64,000 bases of DNA from Paenibacillus dendritiformis. Lineage in GTDB: Bacteria > Bacillota > Bacilli > Paenibacillales > Paenibacillaceae. Where the stretch lies: NCBI RefSeq assembly GCF_945605565.1, contig NZ_OX216966.1, positions 3,774,001 through 3,838,000 on the forward strand, read 5' to 3'. This document shows, in pieces, positions 53,669 through 61,951 of this stretch (position 1 is its first letter; every line of letters starts with the position of its first letter). The notes below the pieces were generated by a model. It did not search any database. It was not told where the DNA came from and saw only the letters and a program-made list of their open reading frames with translations. A program made the position numbers and the translations under genes.

Positions 53669-54280
53669 ATGTATCAAGCTTTTCTCTTTGATCTGGACGG
53701 TACCATTATCGATTCGGAGCTCATCGGGCTTCGTGCGCTGCAAGAGACGATGGCCGAGTTGGGGCTCACGTATCATCTGGACGAGCTTCGCTTCTCGCTG
53801 GGAATTCCAAGCTACAAAACGATGGAAATGTTAAACGTGAAAGACATTCCTGCCGCCATAAAAATATGTGTAGAGAAAGAAAAACCGTATATGAGCAAGG
53901 TTCCCATTTTCCAGGGAATGCGGGACGTCATCGCCAAGCTTCCGGCATGCGGGATCGTAACTTCCAAGACGGCAGAAGAAATGAAGGATAGCTTCTATTT
54001 GCTCGGCATCGATCATTATTTTCAAGCGGTTGTGTGCGCCAGTGATACGAGCAAGCACAAGCCCGATCCGGAACCGCTCGAATTGGGGCTGCGGCGAATG
54101 GATTGCACAGCGGATAACGCGGTTTATATCGGGGACTCTATCTATGATATGAAGTGCGCCAAGGCGGCGGGAGTCGATTTCGGCCTCGCGCTGTGGGGGG
54201 CGAAGTCGGCATCCGGATTCGAGGACGCCCGGTATATTTTCGAGACGCCGCACGATATTATGAAGCTGCTGCATCGGTAA
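53669..54280 (+). CDS. HAD family hydrolase (phosphoglycolate phosphatase-like)
   Basis: A 203-residue HAD phosphatase. Motif I is FDLDGTIIDSE (nucleophile Asp 8), motif II is GIVTSKTAEE, the motif III Lys is in SKHKPDPEPL, and motif IV is YIGDSIYDMKCAKAAG. The cap is the small helical C1 type. The substrate is unknown; PpaX, which hydrolyses pyrophosphate, and phosphoglycolate phosphatase are close in pattern. ATG 53669 is preferred because AGGAGG ends 9 nt upstream; ATG 53660 touches it. Confidence 0.9.
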   Translation: MYQAFLFDLDGTIIDSELIGLRALQETMAELGLTYHLDELRFSLGIPSYKTMEMLNVKDIPAAIKICVEKEKPYMSKVPIFQGMRDVIAKLPACGIVTSKTAEEMKDSFYLLGIDHYFQAVVCASDTSKHKPDPEPLELGLRRMDCTADNAVYIGDSIYDMKCAKAAGVDFGLALWGAKSASGFEDARYIFETPHDIMKLLHR

Positions 54281-54384
54281 ATTGCTTTCGAGGAAGTCGA
54301 AGGATGGTGGGAATGAGGTGTCGGGCAGCCCATTGCTGGATGGGCCGGTTGATATGATAGTTTCGAAGGAATAATAGATCGGCA

Positions 54385-54411
54385 GAGGCCATCCTTGGGC
54401 GGGATGGCCTC
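54385..54411. terminator. Hairpin between convergent genes
   Basis: GAGGCCATCC (54385-54394) and GGATGGCCTC (54402-54411) are perfect reverse complements. There is no T-run, so termination is only probable. Confidence 0.45.
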
Positions 54412-54428
54412 GCACGGTTCCTATTCAT

Positions 54429-55470
54429 TTAAAATAAACGCTCCAGAAAAGGCTTTTCCAAGCTTGCGGTGACCGCTTGCCGGTGGCTGCCGATTTGGTT
54501 GATAATCGAAATCTTGTTGGCTTGCGCATAAGCGGCCGTGTCGCGAATACGATCGGCCAGCTGCGCCGCGTCCGTGGAGATGGCCAGTTGCGGAAGACCG
54601 ATGGAATGGGTGAAATCGAACGATTTGAAACGGTACCCCAGGCAAATGAAAGGAACATCCGCCGCTGCAGACAGAACGTTGGCGTGAAGCTTGAAATTGA
54701 TGGTCAGGTCAAACCGTTTCATCAGCTGCAAATATTTTTCATACGAATGCACTCCTGCATCATATACGACTTTGTCGGAAGCGCCGATCTTATTGCACAG
54801 CCGCTTGCATGCCTCCCGGTCCGGCCCCCATACCGGATACACATATATCTTGTAGCCTTCCTCGATGAGGAAGCGAGCTGCGGAAGCGACCTGATTCTCG
54901 ACGTACGCTTCATCTTTGCCGTAAATCCGGTTATAGGAGGTGCCCCAATTGATGCCGATCCATCGTTCGCCGGTCTGATCGCCATCCGCATCAGACGCTG
55001 GCGGGGACGATAGCATGGCCGGATCGCCGCTGATCGTCACCCGATCCGTCGCGACGCCCATTTGCCGCATATATTCAAATGTCCACGGCCCGCGTACGCC
55101 GCAGTAGGCCGCATGATCGACAACTTCTTTCACCTTCAGGCAAAACTCTTTGCTTTCAGGAAGAGCACTGGAACCGAAGCTGAACGGGTTCAAGCGATCA
55201 TGGCCGCTGCCCCAAATGATTACGCGCTTTTTTTTGTCGTACGGCTTCATGCAATATATCGAGATAGCCTGGGATGAGCAGGGAACCGCCCCCCATGACT
55301 ACCGTGTCATACTTCGTCATGTCCTTGATGTCCACTCCGGGTACAGAGGGAATGACCTGGTATTCCTCCGGGCTCAAATGAAGCTTCGCCAATTGCTCGA
55401 ACATAGCTCGCATCCATTCGTCGCCCAAATTATTGAATCCAATCCATGCTAGATACAATACTTTTTTCAC
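54429..55470 (-). pseudogene. Polysaccharide pyruvyl transferase family protein, frameshifted at an A8 run
   Basis: The gene reads in two frames. 55470-55236 (GTG start) encodes the N-terminus VLYLAWIGFNNLGDEWMRAM and VVMGGGSLLIPGYLDILHEA. From about 55227 on, a different frame gives KRVIIWGSGHDRLNPF and the rest of the family to 54429, including YCGVRGPWTFEYMRQMGV and TINFKLHANVLSAAADVPFI. The frames meet at eight A (minus strand; T8 at 55228-55235); seven would restore one 346-residue protein. CsaB-type enzymes add pyruvate ketals to surface glycans. The defect may be a real inactivation, a phase-variable tract, slippage-rescued, or a sequencing error. Two glycosyltransferase genes lie just upstream. 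Confidence 0.85.
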
Positions 55471-55488
55471 GTTATTTTCACACTCCCG

Positions 55489-56622
55489 TCATTGGGTTCG
55501 GGCTTGAACGGCCGTATAGATTTCATCCATCCGCGCAACGATCTTTTGGATATCAAAATGCTTCAATGTCCATCTTCGGCCTTGCGTTCCGATTTCTTTG
55601 AGAGCGTCCCGATCGGCCAATGCTTTTTGCAATGATTCAGTGATGGCCTCTTCCGTCGCCTTGCATTCGGAATCATGGTCGCCGAAATAATAGTCCCACG
55701 CTTGTCCATATACAGATGGCTCGACAAGGCCGAAGAAGCCATGGTTGCCGATGGCCAGCACGGGCTTCCCGCAAGCCATCGCTTCGAGAGCAACCCGGCC
55801 GGTGCCGACTACAATATCCCCAAGGGCGTAATATTCACGGATCCTCGTCTGATTCCCGGCCATATGAATAAAGGTTTGTCCGGTATCATGATGAATGGTA
55901 TTGACCATCTCATTAATTTCGGAGAATTGGATGCCATCGCCGACCACGACCAGATGCAAATTCGGCACCTCCGCTTTGCGCAGCCGTTCGGCGGCTCTTA
56001 TCAACATCGTGCAGACTATAGCCTTGTCCCACGCCAGCCGGCTTGCATAGACGACAACGTTCGCATCATCCGGAATCTGGAGCGACTTCTGCAGTTCATG
56101 AGAGGGCGCGGGATAGAACTCCTCCGGGTCGACCCCGTTCGGCACTAGCAGGGAAGGTATCCCATGATGATGCAAATAGCGCTGCACAGGCTTGCTCACG
56201 CTGATGACCGCGTCGCTATGTTGAGACGTGCGGACAAGCTGTTCCTCGGGATAGTAAGCCCCGTGAACCGTAAAGACGACAGGTATGCCCAATTCTTTGG
56301 CGGCCATAGCCGCATACATTCCCGACGGCGTTTGATGCACATGGACGACATCGATTTTGCGGTAGCGCATGATCTGCTTCAAGGTGCGGAAGGTCTGCTT
56401 CAGCGAGCTGTCCAGCATAAAGGCGCCCGCTGTTAAATCGACGGCATGAATCGGGCATGCCGCTTGTGCGAAGGAATTGTACATGAGGCCGCCTGCTCCG
56501 GCGTATACCGGTTTAACTCCTAATGCTTGCAGCCCCTTAACTAGACTTAGCACATGGGTTTCCGTGCCGCCGACGGCCAAGCTATCCATCACCATCAGCA
56601 CCCGGTAGCCTTTATGTCTCAT
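55489..56622 (-). CDS. Glycosyltransferase family 4 protein
   Basis: A 377-residue GT-B fold enzyme. The N-terminal domain starts VLMVMDSLAVGGTETHVLSL (acceptor site G-G-T/A-E), and VHVHQTPSGMYAA and PVVFTVHGAYYPEEQLV are typical. The C-terminal donor site has ASRLAWDKA and GDIVVGTGRVALEAMACGKP with the E-x7-E motif. It is likely to act in the cytosol on a lipid- or protein-linked sugar. It overlaps the GT2 gene by 11 bp and is followed by the pyruvyl transferase gene after 18 bp, so the three form one unit. Confidence 0.92.
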   Translation of the reverse strand: MRHKGYRVLMVMDSLAVGGTETHVLSLVKGLQALGVKPVYAGAGGLMYNSFAQAACPIHAVDLTAGAFMLDSSLKQTFRTLKQIMRYRKIDVVHVHQTPSGMYAAMAAKELGIPVVFTVHGAYYPEEQLVRTSQHSDAVISVSKPVQRYLHHHGIPSLLVPNGVDPEEFYPAPSHELQKSLQIPDDANVVVYASRLAWDKAIVCTMLIRAAERLRKAEVPNLHLVVVGDGIQFSEINEMVNTIHHDTGQTFIHMAGNQTRIREYYALGDIVVGTGRVALEAMACGKPVLAIGNHGFFGLVEPSVYGQAWDYYFGDHDSECKATEEAITESLQKALADRDALKEIGTQGRRWTLKHFDIQKIVARMDEIYTAVQARTQ

Positions 56623-57337
56623 TGCGCTTCAGCCGATCTTTTCCAAAGTATTTCCGGGACCGCTGATTCGGATGCCTGCGGTAATAATACAGGATGTCGG
56701 GTATATTTTCGATATTCAGGGGCTTCACGTTCAACGCTCTGGCTATAAATTCATAGTCCTCCGCACCTTCTATCCTCCTTGTATGCCCGCCGATCCGATC
56801 GAACAGCTTCCCCCGAAGCATGATGGTTCCATGGCATACACAGTGGCCGCCGTTGGCATATACTTTGCGTATTTGTTCTCCGTACCGGATCCAGCCCGCT
56901 TTTGATTTCTGTTCCAATTGCCCATGCTCGAACACTTCATAGTTGGTTCCCACCAGCTCGATTTCCGGGCGGCCCTGCAAAAAGGACACTTGCCGCTCCA
57001 GACGTTCATGATGTGAAATATCATCCGAGTCCTGGGCAGCGATATATTCTCCTGCAGCCGCATAGAAGCCGGTCGTCACCGCCCCGGCATAACCGATATT
57101 GCGGGGCAGGGGGACCGTAATAAACGTCCGGTCGGCGAGTTGCTCCCGATTGACTTGCAACCAGTTCTCCACTTGCAGCAAAGAATCGTCTGTCGAGGCA
57201 TCGTCGACGAGAATGATTTCCCAGTTCGGATACGTTTGCCGTAAGATGCTATCCAAGCAATCTATCAAAAAAGCTGATTTGTTGTAGTTTGTTATCACGA
57301 TGCTGACAAGACCGGGTATTCTTGGGCAGGTCATCAT
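56612..57337 (-). CDS. Glycosyltransferase family 2 protein
   Basis: A GT-A fold enzyme of about 241 residues. VSIVITNYNKSAFLIDCLDS, IILVDDASTDDSLL, AAQDSDDISHHERLERQVSF (D-x-D metal site) and a C-terminal HPNQRSRK are family hallmarks. The start is ATG 57337 or 57334, preceded by GAGGTGG; the frame extends to a GTG at 57346. It is first of the glycan genes, directly after two DUF2642 genes. Confidence 0.9.
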   Translation of the reverse strand: MMTCPRIPGLVSIVITNYNKSAFLIDCLDSILRQTYPNWEIILVDDASTDDSLLQVENWLQVNREQLADRTFITVPLPRNIGYAGAVTTGFYAAAGEYIAAQDSDDISHHERLERQVSFLQGRPEIELVGTNYEVFEHGQLEQKSKAGWIRYGEQIRKVYANGGHCVCHGTIMLRGKLFDRIGGHTRRIEGAEDYEFIARALNVKPLNIENIPDILYYYRRHPNQRSRKYFGKDRLKRNET

Positions 57338-57360
57338 TTTCACCACCTCGTTCCAACTTG

Positions 57361-57555
57361 TTATGAGACAATGCGGACATAGGATACCATGTTGAGTTGA
57401 AAGATGGCATACTGTCCATTGTCATATCCCGTCAACCGGGAAGTGCGGACAGTCAGCTTCGTATCGTCGACGGATACGAGAACGCCTGTTGTCAAGTCCA
57501 ATGCACTTGCCACCTGGACTTGTTTTCCGATCAAGGAACGGAGCTTTTCTTTCAT
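57361..57555 (-). CDS. DUF2642 domain protein, short form
   Basis: A 64-residue protein consisting of one small beta domain: LIGKQVQVASALDLTTGVLV, SVDDTKLTVRTS, FQLNMVSYVRIV. This is the DUF2642 pattern (YuzF-like), often linked to spore surface genes in Bacillales. The start at 57555 follows GGAAGGTG by 5 nt. It lies 16 bp after the second DUF2642 gene and 23 bp before the GT2 gene. Confidence 0.8.
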   Translation of the reverse strand: MKEKLRSLIGKQVQVASALDLTTGVLVSVDDTKLTVRTSRLTGYDNGQYAIFQLNMVSYVRIVS

Positions 57556-57571
57556 TACAATCACCTTCCTC

Positions 57572-57931
57572 TTATTGAATTTGGAACGAGATAACTTGAT
57601 TCAGATGCACGAGCACCATCGATCCATCCGACTCTCTAATTTCTGCATAGTCCTCTCCGACCTCGGTGATAATGCCTTCAATCGTTCCCCCGAACGAGGT
57701 CAATTCAACCTGGCGCTGAACGTATCTTTCGATCGATGGCTTAAGCGGAGAATCCGAGCCTCGGTTCCTTTCACTCCCTATCTCTTCCCGAATCGCAGTA
57801 CGGAGTGCTTGAACGAGCTTGCTTGCTTGGAGCTCGTCCCCTGTGAGGGACTCCTTGAAGCCTTGCTTCATGAGTTGAGCCATTCCCTCAAAATATCGCT
57901 GCAACTCCTTTTCATTTACTTTCAATTTCAT
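57572..57931 (-). CDS. DUF2642 domain protein, long form with N-terminal helix
   Basis: A 119-residue protein. The N-terminal 60 residues are helical and charged (NEKELQRYFEGMAQLMKQGF). The C-terminal half repeats the DUF2642 layout (VELTSFGGTIEGIITEVGED, MVLVHLNQVISFQI). It shares its domain with the short protein just downstream, so the pair may form mixed assemblies. The context of glycosyltransferases and a pyruvyl transferase suggests the spore crust or outer coat; this is an inference. 57932-58111 holds no gene. Confidence 0.78.
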   Translation of the reverse strand: MKLKVNEKELQRYFEGMAQLMKQGFKESLTGDELQASKLVQALRTAIREEIGSERNRGSDSPLKPSIERYVQRQVELTSFGGTIEGIITEVGEDYAEIRESDGSMVLVHLNQVISFQIQ

Positions 57932-58111
57932 TAAATTTCACCTGCCTTTCATTTCCATATAATAGAGTATATTAAAAGGAGAATGCTTGACTAAACTTCT
58001 CTCTATCTTTTGGAAAATTTGTTCGTTTGAACGATAGAAATAGATGGGGAATGCGGCCTATCACGAAGCGAAGCCAAAGTCGAACCCAAATTTAGAGTTC
58101 ACAAGATAATA

Positions 58112-58140
58112 GAAAAAAAGAACATCTATCGCAGATGTTC
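58112..58140 (-). terminator. Terminator after cysW
   Basis: On the minus strand GAACATC (58140-58134) pairs with GATGTTC (58126-58120), followed by seven T. Confidence 0.9.
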
Positions 58141-58161
58141 TTCGATAAGGCAGGATCGCAC

Positions 58162-59040
58162 TCAGGTGCGCGTCCGCTCGAGCCACTGCTTCGCCGCAAG
58201 CGTGAGCAGCGCCAGGGCGACCAGCAGCGAGGCCGTGGCGAACGCGGCGGAGAACTGGTACTCGTTATACAGGATTTCCACATGCAGGGGGAGCGTGTTC
58301 GTCTCGCCGCGGATATGACCGGAGACGACCGATACGGCTCCGAACTCGCCCATGGCACGGGCGTTACAAATAATAATGCCGTAGAGAAGCCCCCATTTGA
58401 TGTTCGGGAGCGTAATGTGGCGGAACATCTTCCATCCCTTCGCGCCAAGCGTGGCGGCCGCTTCTTCTTCCAGCCTGCCCTGAGCTTGCATGATCGGGAT
58501 GAGCTCCCGCGCCACGAACGGAAAGGTGACGAACAGTGTGGCGAGCACGATGCCCGGGAGCGCAAACACGATCTGCACGTCATGCGCCGCCAGCCAGGAG
58601 CCGAACCAGCCGTGGGCGCCGAACAGCAGAATGAAGAGGAAGCCCGCAATGACCGGCGATACGGAAAAGGGCAGATCGATAAGGGTAATGAGCCATTGCT
58701 TGCCGCGAAAAGCGAACTTGGTCAGGCACCATGCGGCGGTGATGCCGAATATCGTATTCAGCGGCACGGCGATGAGGGCCGTGATCAGCGTCAGCCGGAT
58801 GGCCGCCAGCGCGTCCGGCTCGGTCAGCGCGGCGAAGTAGACATCCGCGCCCCGCTTGAACGCCTGCGCGAAGACGGCCGCGAGCGGGACCAGCAGGACG
58901 AGACCGATGAAGCCGAGCGCGACGGCGATGAGCAGCCGGCGGACGAGCGGCGATTCGGTCGTGCAGCCGGCGCGGGGCGCAAGCTTGCGCGACGCTGGCG
59001 GCGGGGAAGGGGAGAGGGTAGCGGACTGAGGAGCGGCCAT
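58162..59040 (-). CDS. cysW: Sulfate ABC transporter permease CysW
   Basis: A 292-residue inner-membrane permease with six helices. The EAA loop is [40 protein letters not shown], and [20 protein letters not shown] is the CysW hallmark. It works with CysT and a binding protein to import sulfate or thiosulfate. It is last of the minus-strand sbp-cysT-cysW unit, 80 bp after cysT. The cysA ATPase gene that normally completes the operon is not present in the window. Confidence 0.95.
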   Translation of the reverse strand: MAAPQSATLSPSPPPASRKLAPRAGCTTESPLVRRLLIAVALGFIGLVLLVPLAAVFAQAFKRGADVYFAALTEPDALAAIRLTLITALIAVPLNTIFGITAAWCLTKFAFRGKQWLITLIDLPFSVSPVIAGFLFILLFGAHGWFGSWLAAHDVQIVFALPGIVLATLFVTFPFVARELIPIMQAQGRLEEEAAATLGAKGWKMFRHITLPNIKWGLLYGIIICNARAMGEFGAVSVVSGHIRGETNTLPLHVEILYNEYQFSAAFATASLLVALALLTLAAKQWLERTRT

Positions 59041-59120
59041 GCGTTAATCCTCCTTCGGGATGAAAGTAACGTGATAACGGGCGGATGCCAATGAATGAAT
59101 CCGGCAGGCGTTCATGAGGT

Positions 59121-59984
59121 TCATAGCGAGGTCATGCGGCGAGCCGCCTTCCATTGCAGCGTATTGATAAGAAGCTGCAGCAGGAAGGACAGGATGAGCA
59201 TGACGAGCGCGACGGCGGTGGCGCCAGCGTAATCGTACTGCTCCAGCTTGGTCATGATGAGCAGCGGCGCGATCTCCGTCTTGTACGGCATATTGCCGGA
59301 GATGAAGACGACCGAACCGTATTCTCCGATGCCGCGGGCGAAGGCAAGCGCGAATCCCGTTAGGAGCGACGGAAGGAGCTGCGGCACGATGATGCGTCGG
59401 AAGACGGTCAGCCGCTTCGCGCCGAGCGTGGCGGCCGCTTCCTCGACCTCCGTCTCCCACGACTCCAGCACGGGCTGAACGGTGCGGACGACGAAGGGGA
59501 GACCGATGAAGACGAGGGCGATCGCGATGCCGATCGCGGAGTAGGCGCTCGGGATGCCGAGCGCGTACAGCCATCGGCCAATCCAGCCGTTCTCGGCGTA
59601 GATCGTCGTGAGCGCGATGCCCGCCACCGCGGTCGGCAGGGCGAACGGCAGATCGATGATGCCGTCGATCAGCCGCTTGCCGGGGAACCTGTAGCGCACG
59701 AGCACCCAGGCGACGATAAAGCCGAACACGACATTGACCAGTCCGGCCGCGAACGCCGTCGCGAAGCTGATGCGGTAGGCCGCCAGCACGCGCTCATCGA
59801 AGACGGCAGCCCAGAAGCCGCCCCAGCTCAGCTCAAGCGACTTCAGCACGACGGCGGACAGCGGGATGAGCACGAGCAGCGACAAATAGCCGACGGTGAA
59901 TCCGAGCGTGATGCGGAATCCGGGCAGAACCGCATACGGCTTGCCTTTATGCGGGGGGCGCTTTGGGGATGGTGTGGCAGTCAT
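59121..59984 (-). CDS. cysT: Sulfate ABC transporter permease CysT
   Basis: A 287-residue permease partner of CysW. The EAA loop is [20 protein letters not shown] and [40 protein letters not shown] and [20 protein letters not shown] are CysT features. It follows the binding-protein gene after 38 bp. Confidence 0.95.
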   Translation of the reverse strand: MTATPSPKRPPHKGKPYAVLPGFRITLGFTVGYLSLLVLIPLSAVVLKSLELSWGGFWAAVFDERVLAAYRISFATAFAAGLVNVVFGFIVAWVLVRYRFPGKRLIDGIIDLPFALPTAVAGIALTTIYAENGWIGRWLYALGIPSAYSAIGIAIALVFIGLPFVVRTVQPVLESWETEVEEAAATLGAKRLTVFRRIIVPQLLPSLLTGFALAFARGIGEYGSVVFISGNMPYKTEIAPLLIMTKLEQYDYAGATAVALVMLILSFLLQLLINTLQWKAARRMTSL

Positions 59985-60022
59985 GGGGCATTGCCGCCTC
60001 CTTTTTCCGAGAGATTGAACGT

Positions 60023-61090
60023 TTACCGTTTATAGATTTCATCGAACAACGCGCCGTCGGCGAAATGCTTCTTGTGGGCCTCGGCCCAGCCGCCGAACTG
60101 CTCCTGGATGGTCAGCAGCTTCACTTTCGGGAAGCGCTGCTCGTACTTGCCGGCGACGGACTCCAACCGCGGCCGGTAATAATGCTTGGCTGCGATGTCT
60201 TGCCCTTCCTCGCAGTATAAATAGTTGAGGTATGCTTCCGCCGCCTCGCGCGTTCCCCGCTTATCCACGATCTCGTCCACGACGGCGACCGGCGGCTCCG
60301 CCAGAATGCTTAGGCTCGGCACCACGATCTCGAATTTATCCTTGCCCAGCTCGTTGGTGGCCAGGAACGCCTCGTTCTCCCACGAGATCAGGACGTCGCC
60401 GATGCCCCGCTCGACGAAGGTGGTCGTCGCCCCGCGCGCGCCGGAGTCGAGAACGGGCACGTTGCGGTAGAGGCTGCGCAGCCATTCTTTCGCCTGCTCC
60501 TCATCATTGCCGCTTGCCGCGAGCGCATACCCCCAGGCAGCAAGATAGTTCCAGCGCGCACCGCCCGAGGTCTTCGGATTCGGCGTAATGACCTGGACAT
60601 CCGGCTTCACGAGATCGTTCCAATCGTGGATTCCTTTCGGGTTGCCCTTCCGCACGAGGAAGACGATGGTAGAATAATAAGGGGCGCTGTTGTCCTTCAA
60701 GCGCTCCTCCCAGCCGTCCTTGATCAGGCCAGCCTGTTGGATGGCATCGATATCATAGGCCAGGGCGAGCGTGACGACATCCGCCTGCAGCCCGTCGATA
60801 ACGGATCGCGCCTGCTTGCCGCTGCCGCCATGGGATTGCTTCACCGTAATGGACTGACCTGTCTTTTTCTGCCAATAAGCCGCAAATGCTTTGTTATAAT
60901 CCGCGTACAGCTCGCGCGTCGGATCGTAGGATACGTTCTGAAGCACAATCGGCTCCGTGCCATTGCCGTTTGTTCCGCTTTGCGCATCGGTCTTTGCGCT
61001 GCCGGCTCCGTTTCCGCAGGCGGCGGTCAGGCTCAAGGCCGCGACGAGTGCCCATAGCATCGCTTTTTTTCGGTATGGTCTGCCGTTCAT
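60023..61090 (-). CDS. sbp: Sulfate ABC transporter substrate-binding lipoprotein
   Basis: A 355-residue precursor. The signal peptide ends in a lipobox ([10 protein letters not shown]; Cys near residue 25), so the protein is membrane-anchored outside the cell. Family motifs are [40 protein letters not shown], then [20 protein letters not shown] and [20 protein letters not shown]. These ligand loops bind sulfate or thiosulfate through main-chain NH groups. The start follows GGAGCATG-like sequence. It is first in the unit, under the promoter at 61226-61255. Confidence 0.96.
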   Translation of the reverse strand: MNGRPYRKKAMLWALVAALSLTAACGNGAGSAKTDAQSGTNGNGTEPIVLQNVSYDPTRELYADYNKAFAAYWQKKTGQSITVKQSHGGSGKQARSVIDGLQADVVTLALAYDIDAIQQAGLIKDGWEERLKDNSAPYYSTIVFLVRKGNPKGIHDWNDLVKPDVQVITPNPKTSGGARWNYLAAWGYALAASGNDEEQAKEWLRSLYRNVPVLDSGARGATTTFVERGIGDVLISWENEAFLATNELGKDKFEIVVPSLSILAEPPVAVVDEIVDKRGTREAAEAYLNYLYCEEGQDIAAKHYYRPRLESVAGKYEQRFPKVKLLTIQEQFGGWAEAHKKHFADGALFDEIYKR

Positions 61091-61225
61091 CTTGCATGCT
61101 CCTCTCTCTCGGCCGCTTGCTGGCTCATCGCTGCCCCGTGTACAACCCGCAGCGTATGGTTTGTGCGCGCCACTTTTACTGCATAACTCCGATGGGACAA
61201 CTTGGTTATTTGAGCGTATGCAAGT

Positions 61226-61255
61226 ATGGTATCAGCCCTTTCGAGCGATAGTCAA
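61226..61255 (-). promoter_or_regulatory. Candidate promoter of the sulfate importer
   Basis: On the minus strand TTGACT (61255-61250) and TACCAT (61231-61226) are 18 bp apart, 135 nt before the sbp start. The -10 is weak, as expected for a gene under cysteine-responsive control. I could not define a CymR box, and no S-box riboswitch is visible. Confidence 0.4.
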
Positions 61256-61469
61256 TAAAGATTTGCAGGGCTGCAACTTATTCCCATCATCGTCAAAAGG
61301 AGCGGTCATTTCCCTTGTAAAACCCTTCAAAGTGCTGCCCTTCCAGCGAAGGGAGGTCCGCTTTCATCCAAATTGCGCATTACGGAACAGAGGGCTTTTC
61401 TCCTCATGGATTCAATAGAAGCAAATCTATGTTGGAGCAAGAAAGTGAGAGATTAGCGCTATCGAGTGA

Positions 61470-61689
61470 TTGGCGAGATTAAGTAACGGCCTCTATACGG
61501 AGCTGCTGGAGATGCTTGGCCACGCCCGGATGCCGTCCCGGCGCGTCAAACACCACCTCGGGGAGCTGCCCCGCGCCTTCGACGCGGCGGTGGCCGTCGC
61601 CAGGACGCCAGGTCATTCGGTTCCTCCCCAAGCTGTGGGATACGGCGGAGGCGATTAGGCGCGAGAACCCGGACATCGTGGAGAAATAA
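61470..61689 (+). pseudogene. Frameshifted remnant of an unrecognised gene
   Basis: One frame from 61470 encodes GLYTELLEMLGHARMPSRRV and FDAAVAVARTPG. A second, one-base-shifted frame continues RFLPKLWDTAEAIRRENPDI and VEK to TAA at 61689. The two pieces join smoothly and look like the C-terminal part of one helical, charged protein. No N-terminus, start or ribosome binding site is seen. The GC content is higher than the flanks, so it may be the leftover of a transferred or deleted gene. I do not recognise the family. 61256-61469 holds nothing else I can support. Confidence 0.5.
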
Positions 61690-61805
61690 CATTTTGCTGC
61701 CAGTCATGAAAGGGGAAGATCTTGCGGACATAGAAGGTAAACAACTGTATATAAAAGTCATAAGAAATCTCTTTCCTGCGGGGCAGACGGTCTTTTATTG
61801 TTATA

Positions 61806-61821
61806 TTGAAGACGCTTACAT
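61806..61821. promoter_or_regulatory. cre-like catabolite control site
   Basis: TTGAAGACGCTTACAT matches the CcpA cre consensus WTGNAANCGNWWNCAW at all but one fixed position. It lies about 130 bp before the DUF4855 gene, a likely carbohydrate-active gene, so catabolite control is plausible but unproven. Confidence 0.35.
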
Positions 61822-61951
61822 ACACGGCTTCGAAAGCTCCAAGACCTGTGCGTCTCCTGGAAGGGAGGGAATTGATATTGGTCGGGCGCGAGACTGTCGT
61901 GCCTTGAGAAGCGGCATGGGGGATTGTAATCCACACTCAGGAGGGAAAATG

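Noticed and set aside
54429..55470. Programmed ribosomal frameshift in the pyruvyl transferase gene
   Set aside because: No Shine-Dalgarno-like stimulator or downstream pseudoknot is evident, and restoring the frame needs the loss of a base; an indel in A8 is simpler.
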